64,000 nt of DNA from Halanaerobium saccharolyticum (GTDB lineage: Bacteria > Bacillota > Halanaerobiia > Halanaerobiales > Halanaerobiaceae). The translations under genes and the position numbers were made by a program. The DNA lies in NCBI RefSeq assembly GCF_003259895.1, contig NZ_QLME01000006.1, positions 62,001-126,000 on the forward strand, written 5' to 3'. Under the pieces are notes generated by a model that saw only the letters and a list, made by a program, of their open reading frames with translations, was not told the DNA's origin and ran no database searches. Positions 1 through 8,750 of the stretch are shown here, one piece after another (the stretch's first letter is position 1; every line of letters begins with the position of its first letter).

Positions 1-96
1 TGATAAAAGGGCATCAAAGGTGTTAAAATTATTGAAAATACTATAATCAAAACTATAATGTTTTTCATTTTTAATGACAAATTAACTACACCATCC

Positions 97-1083
97 TTAA
101 AAATTTATTTCGAAAGAAGCACTAATATTTCTTTCGCTATCCTCTTCCTCATTTTCACTCTGGATTATTTCATAACCAAGATTTAATCCATAGTTTTCAT
201 TTATATTAACTCCCAGTCCCAGATCCCAGGCAGTTTGTGATCTCAAGGTCGACTCCAGATCTGCAGGGTCCAGAAGTTTATAGGAAGCGCTGAAAGTTGC
301 CAGATTATTAAAATCAAGCTCAACCCCGGTTATTCTCTGGGTTAGCTCATCATTTAAGTCAACCTGATAACTGGCTCTAATTGTTCCCCTCCGATCATTA
401 TACTGCAGACCAAAAACTGTAGAGTTAGCATTTAAATCAAAATCATTATTAAAACTATTTAAGTCATTATTTTCTATAAAGTCAGCAGATACTGTAAAAC
501 GGTCACTGGTCTGATAGGCAACTCCCAGGCTGCGGCTGACTTCATTTTCCTCTCTAAATACTCTTTCTGAGTTATTATTGAGCAGTGATGACTGATCACT
601 ATTTATACTCAAATTTGGCTCCTGCCCGGCCGCTTCCGCTTCAGTTTGAGGCCGCTGAACTTCCCACCATTCTCGATTGGCCAGACTGTAACCGGCTCTA
701 ATTAAAGCACGCGAGTTAATTGCATATTCTAACTGCAGTTGAGTTTCACTTACTATTTCGTCATTGATAATTTCTTGGTCATAATCTGTATTAAAATTTA
801 AATCAGATAAAAGCTGTAAACCAGGATTTGCCTGAGTTCCATTCCCGGTTAAATTAAAACTGCTGTTATCTATTTCAATGTTTTCTATATTAGTTGGACT
901 TTCATACTGAGAAGCAATCCCCAGTAATTCCTCCCTTGCTGAATCGGAAAAAGATTTTCCTTGAGACAGGTCCAGACTTTCTAAATTTTCGCTTTCAAGA
1001 TCTGCAGACTCGGCTTCCTGAGCTGCAGCACTAAAACTAAATAACATTATAATTATTAAAGAAAATACAAATATTTTTTTCAT
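97..1083 (-). CDS. Putative outer-membrane beta-barrel protein
   Basis: The 328-residue product begins with a Sec signal peptide (Lys-Lys, hydrophobic stretch, cleavage near Ala-Ala-Ala-Gln at residues 19-22). An acidic, low-complexity region follows, then alternating polar/hydrophobic strands from about residue 95 to the end. The chain ends in Phe after a beta strand, as outer-membrane barrels do for recognition by BamA. A clear AAAGGAGG site precedes the ATG. I do not recognise a named family. It stands alone, divergent from ccdA. Barrel topology is inferred from composition only; a soluble periplasmic protein is less likely. Confidence 0.6.
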   Translation of the reverse strand: MKKIFVFSLIIIMLFSFSAAAQEAESADLESENLESLDLSQGKSFSDSAREELLGIASQYESPTNIENIEIDNSSFNLTGNGTQANPGLQLLSDLNFNTDYDQEIINDEIVSETQLQLEYAINSRALIRAGYSLANREWWEVQRPQTEAEAAGQEPNLSINSDQSSLLNNNSERVFREENEVSRSLGVAYQTSDRFTVSADFIENNDLNSFNNDFDLNANSTVFGLQYNDRRGTIRASYQVDLNDELTQRITGVELDFNNLATFSASYKLLDPADLESTLRSQTAWDLGLGVNINENYGLNLGYEIIQSENEEEDSERNISASFEINF

Positions 1084-1185
1084 CTTACCCTGCCTCCTTT
1101 CTTTTCTAGTTACACACTATTAGTATAACAGATATGAGCCGAATAATCCAGATGGTGATGGCTTTTATTTTATTAAATATTATAT

Positions 1186-1214
1186 TTGTCTATCTGGATA
1201 TAGTATTATATAAT
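1186..1214 (+). promoter_or_regulatory. Probable sigma-A promoter of ccdA
   Basis: A TTGTCT -35 element (1186-1191) and a perfect TATAAT -10 element (1209-1214) are separated by 17 bases. Transcription would start near 1221, shortly before the GAGGTGG ribosome binding site of ccdA. Assigned by consensus only. Confidence 0.45.
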
Positions 1215-1245
1215 TTAATCAACACAAATAAAACGAGGTGGTCAA

Positions 1246-1938
1246 ATGACAGCAGATCTCAGCTTAATAGCAGCACTTTCGGCAGGACTATTATCTTTTT
1301 TTTCACCCTGTATTTTACCGCTGATACCAACTTATCTCTCCTATCTTGTAGGTGATTATGCAAAAGCAAAGCAAAATAAAAATGAGCTTTCTATAATTAT
1401 TACTGCTCTGAGTTTTATTGCCGGTTTTACAGTAATTTTTGTTTTTCTGGGACTTTCTGCTACATTTCTGGGCAAGTTTTTAATTAGAAACCAGCGTTTA
1501 CTGATGCAAATTGGAGGCACTGTAATTATTATTTTTGGTCTTCACTTAACTGGAATCCTGGAAATTAATTATTTTTATCGAGAAAAAAAGTTTGAGCTTC
1601 CCAATTCTCTGACAGGAAATTTAAGAGCGTTTATCATGGGAGTAATTCTGGCAGTTGGTTGGACCCCATGTATTGGACCAATTTTAAGTTCAATTTTAAT
1701 TGCCGCCAGCACCAGAGCTAATATTTTTCAGGGAGGACTGCTGCTTTTCGTTTATGCAGTCGGTCTGGCTCTACCATTTTTTATCACAGCATTATTTATG
1801 GACTATCTGCTCCCCAAATTGAAAGCTTTTAATAAATTTCTCCCAATTATAAATAAAATAACAGGTACTCTGCTGATCATTTTTGGACTGCTGATGGTTA
1901 CCGGTTATCTGGAAGTAGTCAATAGAATCTTATTGTAA
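1246..1938 (+). CDS. ccdA: CcdA-type thiol-disulfide electron transporter
   Basis: CcdA/DsbD-like membrane protein of 230 residues with six predicted membrane segments. Such proteins carry reducing equivalents from cytoplasmic thioredoxin across the membrane to extracytoplasmic thiol proteins. The paired redox cysteines are visible: Cys22 in FSPCILP and Cys142 in WTPCIGP, each in the proline-flanked context typical of the family. Length is normal for the short CcdA form. GAGGTGG lies six bases before the ATG. No cytochrome c maturation genes are adjacent, so the electron acceptor cannot be named from context. A reading frame starting at 1134 that overlaps the start is a shadow. Confidence 0.9.
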   Translation: MTADLSLIAALSAGLLSFFSPCILPLIPTYLSYLVGDYAKAKQNKNELSIIITALSFIAGFTVIFVFLGLSATFLGKFLIRNQRLLMQIGGTVIIIFGLHLTGILEINYFYREKKFELPNSLTGNLRAFIMGVILAVGWTPCIGPILSSILIAASTRANIFQGGLLLFVYAVGLALPFFITALFMDYLLPKLKAFNKFLPIINKITGTLLIIFGLLMVTGYLEVVNRILL

Positions 1939-2177
1939 ATCTGCTCAAAAAATTTAAAATAAGTGATAACCCCCCTTCTGTTTGAGAATTATATAACTAA
2001 TTTAAAAGTTATAATACCTTTCTAAACAGTAAAGAAAGCGGGTAAAACAGAGAGAATAAATGATAACAATTACTGAGGGACAAAACAGCCTCGTTTTGGA
2101 ATTTATTTTTTATCGAATATTGTCGATAATACCTCCAAGACCACTACACTATTAAATTCTACAACAGGAGGGGTTAA

Positions 2178-3893
2178 ATGAAAATCAAAAATTTATCAAT
2201 TAAGTATAAAATATTATTGATAGTTATCGTCGGTATTATTCTGATGACAGGAGGCATTATTTTCCGCATCAGAGGTGTTTCAACTGAAGAAGCAAAAAAT
2301 GCAGCTGCCATCAAAGCCAACGCTGATCTTGCTACCGGTTATGAAATTATCGATCTGCAGTATCCCGGAGACTGGGAATTAAGAGGAGATCAATTATATA
2401 AGGGTGAAACCTTAATCAATGGTAATTTTGAAATAGTTGATCGGATAGGAGAATTAACTCAGGGAAACACAGTTACAATCTTTGCCGGAGATACCAGAGT
2501 AACAACCAATGTGATGGTAGATGGCAGTCGAGCAGTTGGCACTCAGGTTTCCAGGGAAGTTAAAGAAGTAGTTCTAAGGCAGGGAAAAGAATTCCACGGT
2601 GAAGCAAACGTTGTTGGAAAACGCTTTCAGACAGCCTACCAGCCAATTCGAAATACTCAGAATGAGATAATTGGCATCTGGTATGTGGGGACCTCAATGG
2701 CCTTCGTTAATCAGATGGTAAATGGAGTTACAGTTAATACAGCTGTCTTTGCTCTAATTGCCGGTTTGATTTTATCTTTAATAATCTTTATTTTTGTACT
2801 CAAATTGACAAAACCACTAAAAGATTTAAGCTCATATGCCGAAGAAATAGCAGACGGGAATTTAACAGTAAAAATCAAAGAAAAGTATTTAAATAAGGAA
2901 GATGAAATTGGAAAACTGGCAGGTTCTTTTAAGAAAATGATAGAAAGTTTACAAAGTGTAATGATGGGGATTAATAATACAGTAGATGAGTTAAGCAGCT
3001 CCAGTCAGGATTTAACTGCTACAGGAGAAGAATTATCAGCCTCAGCCGATGAAATTGGCAATTCTGTTCAGCAAATAGCTTCCGGAGCTGAAGAACAATC
3101 GGCCCAGGTAGAAGAAGTATCTTCGATAATTGATACCCTGGCTGAAGATATTACTAAAGTCTCCAATAATACCGAGTCGATGGCCGGACAGTCAAAAAAT
3201 GTAATGAAAAATATCAAAGAAGGTAATCAGTCCCTTAAAAATTCCGAACAGAGTTTTAAGGAAGTCAGCGAAAACACCCGTTTAACCTCCCAGGTAATTG
3301 ATTCACTGGGCCAATCCTCCGAAAAAATTGGAGAGATTGTTGATTTAATTAATAACATTGCAGCCCAGACAAATTTACTGGCCTTAAATGCTGCCATCGA
3401 GGCAGCCAGAGCCGGTGAAGCTGGAAGAGGATTTTCTGTAGTAGCAGATGAAATCAGAGAACTGGCAGAACAATCTGCTGCAGCTACTGGAGATATTTCA
3501 AATTTAATTGTCTCCATTCAAAAGGATGTAAAAAATACTGTAACTAAAATGAATGAAAATGAAACTAAGGTTAAAGAAAGTGTGACAGAAATTAATACAA
3601 CTTCTACAGCTTTCACAGAAATAATAAGTGCTGCAGAAAGCCTAGATCAGTTAATCCACGAAATTGAAAGACAGAGTCAGCGGATGAACGAAAATAGTGA
3701 AGTAGCCAAATCTGCAGTTAGAGAAATAGCGGTTGTAAGTGAAGAAGCCGCTCATAATGCAGAAGGTGTAGCTGCTGCCAGTGAGGAACAGTCCAAATCA
3801 ACTAAGATTATTGCTCAAGCCTCAGAAGACCTTGTTGAAACCGCAAGTACTCTTGCTGGACTGCTTAAGCAGTTTAAGCTGAATAACAATTAA
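2178..3893 (+). CDS. Methyl-accepting chemotaxis protein with extracellular Cache domain
   Basis: 571-residue transmembrane chemoreceptor. Order: N-terminal membrane helix (about 10-30), an extracytoplasmic single-Cache-like sensor (about 35-180) with the typical GIWYVGTS end, a second membrane helix (about 187-210), a HAMP linker (about 211-265) and a methyl-accepting signalling domain to the C-terminus. The conserved hairpin tip is present ([20 protein letters not shown]). It would pass ligand binding to the CheA/CheW complex. The ligand is unknown. GGAGGGG precedes the ATG. It is monocistronic and ends at the hairpin at 3940-3971. No other chemotaxis genes are in view. Confidence 0.93.
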   Translation: MKIKNLSIKYKILLIVIVGIILMTGGIIFRIRGVSTEEAKNAAAIKANADLATGYEIIDLQYPGDWELRGDQLYKGETLINGNFEIVDRIGELTQGNTVTIFAGDTRVTTNVMVDGSRAVGTQVSREVKEVVLRQGKEFHGEANVVGKRFQTAYQPIRNTQNEIIGIWYVGTSMAFVNQMVNGVTVNTAVFALIAGLILSLIIFIFVLKLTKPLKDLSSYAEEIADGNLTVKIKEKYLNKEDEIGKLAGSFKKMIESLQSVMMGINNTVDELSSSSQDLTATGEELSASADEIGNSVQQIASGAEEQSAQVEEVSSIIDTLAEDITKVSNNTESMAGQSKNVMKNIKEGNQSLKNSEQSFKEVSENTRLTSQVIDSLGQSSEKIGEIVDLINNIAAQTNLLALNAAIEAARAGEAGRGFSVVADEIRELAEQSAAATGDISNLIVSIQKDVKNTVTKMNENETKVKESVTEINTTSTAFTEIISAAESLDQLIHEIERQSQRMNENSEVAKSAVREIAVVSEEAAHNAEGVAAASEEQSKSTKIIAQASEDLVETASTLAGLLKQFKLNNN

Positions 3894-3939
3894 AAAGTTA
3901 AGTATTTATCGCTAACAGGTAAAATATTGTTTGCTTTTA

Positions 3940-3971
3940 AAAACCCCCATTTTTCTAAAAATGGGGGTTTT
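3940..3971. terminator. Bidirectional rho-independent terminator
   Basis: A hairpin with arms AAAACCCCCATTTTT and AAAAATGGGGGTTTT lies between the convergent chemoreceptor gene (plus) and the broken barrel-protein gene (minus). The arms end in A or T runs on both sides, so it can serve both directions. Confidence 0.8.
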
Positions 3972-3988
3972 GTTTAATAGATTTAATT

Positions 3989-4672
3989 TTAGAAACTATA
4001 TGTTAAACCAGCAGTATAAGAAAATCCATTACTGTATACATTACCTTCTTCATCATCATCCATTTCTAAATATAAATAATCTAAACCTGCATTAAAATCC
4101 CAGTTATCAGCAAAAGATCTTTCATAACCAACCCCCATACGATAACTAACTGCATCTAAATCAACTTCTTTATCTACTAAACCAGAAGCAGCAAAAGCTT
4201 GTCCTTCAAAATTTTTATCTTTTGTACCTTTGTAAAATGCTACTCCACCACCAACTGTCCAACTTTCATTTAATTAATAATCAGCTAAAAATGCAAGTCC
4301 ATTCAATACTACATCTATTTCTGCTGATCCACTACCTAAAGCTGAGTCGAATTTAGTTTCTACAGCACCAAAAATACGCTCATACTGAACTGTAGTTGTC
4401 CATTTATCATTCAAATTCTTTTTAGCACCAACATAAATCATTGGAACTCTATCTATATTTTCCATTTCTTCAATATTGCTTGTTGGAATTGCTCCTCTAA
4501 AATCACTCGCAACTAATGTATTTAAATCATCAATTGTAGAATTCCATTTATCTAGTGTAACATTGGTAATAGCCATTCCACCAACCGCTTTCCAATCAGA
4601 TGCTGCTGCACTACCTGCCATCAGTCCTACTATCATTAAAGCCATCATTAACACTATAATTTTATTCTTCAC
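3989..4672 (-). pseudogene. Outer-membrane barrel protein gene interrupted by one in-frame TAA
   Basis: Reading from the GTG at 4672 (AAGGAGG upstream), a signal peptide (about 1-24, ending SAAAS) is followed by barrel-like strands. Codon 133 is TAA (4274-4276). The same frame then continues without any shift for 94 more codons: LNESWTVGGGVAFYK, further strands, and a typical barrel ending AGLTYSF at the stop at 3989-3991. The whole frame would be 227 residues, usual for a small outer-membrane protein. One base change (AAA Lys to TAA) would explain the break. Without the second half the barrel could not close. A sequencing error or read-through are the alternatives. Confidence 0.75.
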
Positions 4673-4723
4673 GTTTTATATTTCCTCCTTGTGTATTTAC
4701 ATAATTTTCCTTATAACATAGAA

Positions 4724-4750
4724 AACCCGAGGGATAAATCCCCCGGGTTG
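4724..4750 (-). terminator. Terminator downstream of the SLH-porin gene
   Basis: The inverted repeat AACCCGAGGGA / TCCCCCGGGTT lies 41 bases after the porin stop codon. The T run is short on the minus strand (TTTTC) and longer on the plus strand, so its efficiency for the porin transcript is uncertain. Confidence 0.6.
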
Positions 4751-4790
4751 TTTTTGTATCTTGTTTGTATCTTTTAGCTATAAGCTATAT

Positions 4791-6695
4791 TTAGAAGCTT
4801 ACGGATAAGGAAGTAGTAAGTGCAGAACCTTCGCCTTCTACTTCGTTAATACCAACATCACCCATGATATACTTCGCTTCTGTATTCCATGTCATGTTGT
4901 CAGCTAATTCTTTGTCTAAAGTACCTTTTAGATAGTTATAGTTAATTACGTTATCTCCATTTTCGTCTTCTTCGTTCTTGTTAACTAAAGCAACACCAAG
5001 TGTAGTTGTTTCGTTCCAAGCATACTCAGTACCTAATTCGATAACCATTGTAGTATAATCTTCTAAATAATTATCATTCATTGTATATGATACAGAAGCA
5101 TTATTTGTGAAGTCACCATATACATTTTCAAGACCTAAGTCTACAGTACTCTTATCTTCATCAGCATTTACTGCATAATAAGCAGAATCTCCAGGCTGAA
5201 CAAATGTATAAGCACCTGTTATAGTGTTATTTTCATTTAATACATACTCAGCACCAATGTTAAATAAGTTGTAATCACGGTCTTCTTCGAAATCAGGATT
5301 ATATCCATAGAAATTCTCTCCAACTGTTTCTGCTTTAGCATCTAAAGTAAGCTCTTCAGTTGCAGCGAATTCACCATTAACCATTGCATAAATGTCACTT
5401 TCGTCTTGTGCAGTGTTATCATTGAAAGCAACTTCTCCACCAACAGTTACTACATCTGTTAATACTACGTCTTCAATTCCTATACCTACAGTAGAAATTT
5501 GATCTCCACCTAATCTAGCTTGGTATAAGTTACCAGTTACTGTACCGAAGTCCATATCTTTTGCAGCTGTTACACCATAAACATCAGTTTCAGAACCATC
5601 ATCAGTATCTTCACCTGCTGCTAAGAATGTCCAGTCGATATCATAGTAGTTTTTAGCAACTTCAAGACCTCTTAAGTCTTCTTCATCATTGAAGTAACGA
5701 GCTACACCATAATCAGCGTGGTCTCCAGCTTTCATTGTAGCACCATAATATTCTACAGTCAGAAGAGCAGAATCCATTACAAAATCCTTGGAATCTAATT
5801 CTTGATAACCAAAGGCACTATCTTCTTCAGAGAACATGTTTGTAAATGTATCTACATCTAAGTTAAACTTAGCTTCACCTAAGTTACCATTAATGTTGAA
5901 GTCATATTCCTGCCAGAATCTCTTTTCAGATGGAAGAGCATCTCCGTCTTCCCAATCTTCACCAGTTTGTGGAAAATTATTTGCTGTCAATCTATCAATA
6001 TATCCATCTGCAGTATTTGCAAGATCATTTGCATCATAAGCATTGTTAGCTACAGGCATATCTAAATCTAAAGCATCACCATCAGCCCAAAGTAACATAG
6101 AAGCAACTAATTTTTCATTAGTTTCGTCTTCATAGTTAGCTACTTCAAAGCTAGTTGTTACATCCATACCAAATTCAATGTTATCTTCTGGTACGTCCAT
6201 AGCGTCTACCTTAGCAGCTAATTCGTCTACGTCTTTGCCTAAAGCATCGATGTCTGCACCTAATACTTTAAGTTCAGCTTGTAGTTCGAATGTTAAAGCA
6301 TCAACGATATCTGCTACTTCTTCAGCTTGAGCATCGCTTAAGCTGTCCTGAGTGTTCTTTTCCATTAAAGACTTAACGATAGCAGTTACGTCTTCAGCCT
6401 GACCTGTAGTTAGACCTTCGCCCATTTCGTCAACCTGGTTTGCTAGAGCTTCTTGCTCAGCAACAATGTTGTCTAATGCGCGGCTAACCATAACAGCCAT
6501 TTCGTAACGAGTCATGTTCTGGCTACCTTTGTATTCGCCATCAGGATAACCTTCGACGATACCAGCAGCAACTAATTTGTTAATTGCATCATATGCCCAG
6601 TGATCACTTGGTACGTCAGAGAATGACTGACCAAATGCAGGCATAGCTAATGCTACGACTAAAATTAAAGCAATTGTAATTGTAAGTTTTTTCAT
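4791..6695 (-). CDS. ompM: SLH-domain outer-membrane porin of the OmpM type
   Basis: 634-residue protein with a Sec signal peptide (about 1-22), one S-layer-homology domain (about 24-68, FSDVPSDHWAYDAINKL ending in the TRYEMAVMVSRAL motif), a coiled-coil linker (about 72-170) and a long C-terminal barrel ending SLSVSF. In diderm Firmicutes such proteins are abundant porins that also tie the outer membrane to peptidoglycan through the SLH domain. The sequence is strongly acidic, which fits a high-salt habitat. AAGGGGG precedes the ATG. Expression probably starts at the promoter at 6943-6972 through a long leader. The symbol is by architecture; orthology to Veillonella ompM is inferred. Confidence 0.88.
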   Translation of the reverse strand: MKKLTITIALILVVALAMPAFGQSFSDVPSDHWAYDAINKLVAAGIVEGYPDGEYKGSQNMTRYEMAVMVSRALDNIVAEQEALANQVDEMGEGLTTGQAEDVTAIVKSLMEKNTQDSLSDAQAEEVADIVDALTFELQAELKVLGADIDALGKDVDELAAKVDAMDVPEDNIEFGMDVTTSFEVANYEDETNEKLVASMLLWADGDALDLDMPVANNAYDANDLANTADGYIDRLTANNFPQTGEDWEDGDALPSEKRFWQEYDFNINGNLGEAKFNLDVDTFTNMFSEEDSAFGYQELDSKDFVMDSALLTVEYYGATMKAGDHADYGVARYFNDEEDLRGLEVAKNYYDIDWTFLAAGEDTDDGSETDVYGVTAAKDMDFGTVTGNLYQARLGGDQISTVGIGIEDVVLTDVVTVGGEVAFNDNTAQDESDIYAMVNGEFAATEELTLDAKAETVGENFYGYNPDFEEDRDYNLFNIGAEYVLNENNTITGAYTFVQPGDSAYYAVNADEDKSTVDLGLENVYGDFTNNASVSYTMNDNYLEDYTTMVIELGTEYAWNETTTLGVALVNKNEEDENGDNVINYNYLKGTLDKELADNMTWNTEAKYIMGDVGINEVEGEGSALTTSLSVSF

Positions 6696-6936
6696 TATTA
6701 AAATCCCCCTTGATTGTTTTCTAACTTTTTCTTTTCAATATATAAGTTCTAATAACTTATACAATCATAGAGGACATCCGAGCGAGTTACCTAGTTTCCT
6801 CTTCAGCTGTCCAAAAGATTTAAGATAAGTATCTTAGAACTCTCATAACTCTACCACCACGCAGCTTCGGGGGGCACCTCCTTTCTGCCGCATTTTAGCG
6901 TCGAGTTTATAAGCATTATTAAATTATCAATTTGCA
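6696..6936 (-). promoter_or_regulatory. Long, potentially folded 5' leader of the SLH-porin mRNA
   Basis: About 240 nt lie between the predicted transcription start and the porin ATG, with no gene. The following complementary pairs are seen on the minus strand: GAGTTA (6846-6851) with TAACTC (6784-6789); GGACA (6809-6813) with TGTCC (6772-6776); AGAGGA (6797-6802) with TCCTCT (6769-6774), which competes for the same bases; AAGATACTTATCTT (6822-6835); and ATAAGTT/AACTTAT (about 6741-6761). A run of six C lies within a GC-rich segment at about 6865-6900. I could not match it to a riboswitch class I know. Confidence 0.5.
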
Positions 6937-6942
6937 AATTAA

Positions 6943-6972
6943 ATTATAACAGCAAATTACTCTTCCTGTCAA
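6943..6972 (-). promoter_or_regulatory. Near-consensus sigma-A promoter of the SLH-porin gene
   Basis: On the minus strand a perfect TTGACA (6967-6972) and a perfect TATAAT (6943-6948) are 18 bases apart. This is the strongest promoter match I found in the window and fits a highly expressed porin. The start would be near 6936. Confidence 0.7.
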
Positions 6973-7012
6973 ATTTAATTTTTGTGTATCCTCAATCCCA
7001 ATTATACAGTAT

Positions 7013-7426
7013 TTAATCATCTTCGTCAATCTTTTTAAGATATTTTTCACCAATTATCAAGGCTGCGTAGTCATCAAGCGGTTTTTTTACCTTCCAGCTG
7101 ACCATTTTCCGCAGCAGTTTTTCGTAATTGGACATTGGCTTTTCTTCTAAATACCGGGTCTGAGCCTCTTCGGTTGTGTATTTTTCTTCTATTAGAGTAA
7201 TCTCCAGATCAGGATAGGCACTGCTGATCATTTCTTTTACAGCTTCAGCCCCGGTTCCATTACCGATTACAATCTCTTCTATCTGATAGTGGCTGAAAAT
7301 TTCTTTTAAATGATCCAACAGCTCTTCTTTTTTAACAATAGTTTTTTCTCTCTCATCCTTAGTAAAGCTCAAAACTGCAGTCCCAACTTTATCACTGCCG
7401 GGATCAAGCGCCAGTAAATCACTCAT
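7013..7426 (-). CDS. YqgF/RuvX-like RNase H fold protein
   Basis: 137-residue protein beginning with LLALDPGSDKVGTAVL, the first acidic strand of the YqgF/RuvX RNase H-like fold. It continues with a nucleotide-binding-like EEIVIGNGTGAEAV segment, IEEKYTTEEA and a late acidic DDYAAL motif. These match the three acidic positions of the family in order. YqgF processes pre-16S rRNA in E. coli, but this copy is divergent, so RNA or Holliday-junction specificity is only inferred. GGAGG precedes the ATG at good spacing. The start overlaps the end of the DUF3084 gene by 8 bases, so the two are probably translationally coupled. Confidence 0.7.
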   Translation of the reverse strand: MSDLLALDPGSDKVGTAVLSFTKDEREKTIVKKEELLDHLKEIFSHYQIEEIVIGNGTGAEAVKEMISSAYPDLEITLIEEKYTTEEAQTRYLEEKPMSNYEKLLRKMVSWKVKKPLDDYAALIIGEKYLKKIDEDD

Positions 7427-8729
7427 TACTATCTACCTCCCCGGCAGCTGAACTATCAGCCGAATTATCTTCCAGTTCAAATCTTAGGTTATCACTTAAT
7501 CTATCCTGGCGCCAGATGTCTGTATCCGCATAAATGTTGACCTTTACTTTACCACTGGCAGAACGAACTTGATTAACCAGATCATAAAACTGACTAAAGT
7601 TAATACTTCCTACCTGACCAGAATTGTCAGGTAATAAGCCCTGGTTAATAGCTTTTTCGTTAATATCCTGCAGCAGTGCTTCCAGTTCAGTCTCGATTTC
7701 TTTACTGTTCTGTTCAGCACTGATTTCCCGGCTGCTGATCAGCTGTCCCTGTTCAAATACTTTAAAGTCCTCGTAAAGCTGAAAGTTTGCATAAAGCCAG
7801 TCATTTTGAGGAACATTAACCCTGGCTATCAGAGAAACAATTACTCTACTGCCGGAATCCATATTATAAATTATCCGGGCAGCATTTAAAATATCCTCTG
7901 TCTGCAAACGCAGAGCCATCCCAGTTTCTTCGTTTACTTCAATTTCTTTTTCTCGGGCCACCTCATTTGCTGCCTGCAGATATCTGTTTAAAGCAGAGAT
8001 AGTTTCCTGTTCACTGCGCCCACCTTCAAGTACATCGGTGTAAACTACATCACCTTTTTGATAAACCATATCCTCACCCATATAATAAATCACACCGGCC
8101 TGCAGCTGATTTGCAACCTCACGCAGTTCATCATAATCTGCTTCCAGTTCGGATATCTGATTGTCGAGTTCAGCAATTTGGGATTCCAATTCCTCTCGCT
8201 GAGAACTTAATTCATCAACCCGATTCTGCAGCTGATCCCGATTCTGGGTTAATTCTTCCAGTTCATTTTCCACAGCTGCTATTTCCTTATCTTTTTGAGC
8301 TATTTCTGCTTCCCGGGCCTCGATTTCAGCTTCTTTGCTGGCAATCTCTTCTTCTCTTGCTTCAATTTCCTGCTGCAGCTCTGACAGCTCCTGGTCTTTG
8401 GATTCCAGTTCCTGATCTTTAGCCGCCAACTGTTGATCTCTATTTTCCAGTTCTTGATTTAAATATTCAAGTCTTGTTAAAACATCATTAATATTAAATA
8501 AAGCCTGACGCAGTTCAGAATAAACTGCAAGTAAAATAGTAACTGATAAAACGGCGATTAAAATTCCGGTAACAATGGTAATAATAATTGAAGAATAACG
8601 GGGGCGGAGACCAAATAAAGAAACACGCCTTTTACCCATTTTCATCCCAATCCGATCACCAAGATAGGCGATTAAACCACTTAAAACCACTACTGCTCCT
8701 ATAATTACAAATGCGTTAATAATCTCCAC
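7419..8729 (-). CDS. DUF3084 membrane-anchored coiled-coil protein
   Basis: The N-terminus has two membrane segments (about 5-25 and 45-70) around the signature LIAYLGDRIGMKMGKRRVSLFGLRPRY (positions about 19-46), which defines DUF3084, a family well represented in cyanobacteria. A heptad-rich coiled coil follows (about 90-215), then a globular C-terminal half to residue 436. Its function is unknown; an envelope-spanning or scaffold role is inferred from architecture. The listed GTG overlaps the AGGAGG ribosome binding site (8729-8734), so real initiation is probably a few codons later, perhaps at ATT 8720-8718, eight bases after that site. The Skp and DUF3084 coiled coils are unrelated in their flanking domains. 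Confidence 0.8.
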   Translation of the reverse strand: MEIINAFVIIGAVVVLSGLIAYLGDRIGMKMGKRRVSLFGLRPRYSSIIITIVTGILIAVLSVTILLAVYSELRQALFNINDVLTRLEYLNQELENRDQQLAAKDQELESKDQELSELQQEIEAREEEIASKEAEIEAREAEIAQKDKEIAAVENELEELTQNRDQLQNRVDELSSQREELESQIAELDNQISELEADYDELREVANQLQAGVIYYMGEDMVYQKGDVVYTDVLEGGRSEQETISALNRYLQAANEVAREKEIEVNEETGMALRLQTEDILNAARIIYNMDSGSRVIVSLIARVNVPQNDWLYANFQLYEDFKVFEQGQLISSREISAEQNSKEIETELEALLQDINEKAINQGLLPDNSGQVGSINFSQFYDLVNQVRSASGKVKVNIYADTDIWRQDRLSDNLRFELEDNSADSSAAGEVDSNE

Positions 8730-8750
8730 CTCCTATTGTGTTATTCTAAA

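Noticed and set aside
1134-1355. Plus-strand reading frame overlapping the start of ccdA
   Set aside because: It runs out of frame through the CcdA signature and the promoter, has no ribosome site and no family features.
2100-2140. Sigma-28-like promoter (GTCGATAA) before the chemoreceptor
   Set aside because: The -10 part is suggestive, but no TAAA-type -35 lies at the right distance.
6696-6936. Known riboswitch in the porin leader (c-di-GMP, M-box, cobalamin, glycine, ykkC)
   Set aside because: I compared the remembered core motifs of these classes and none fits.
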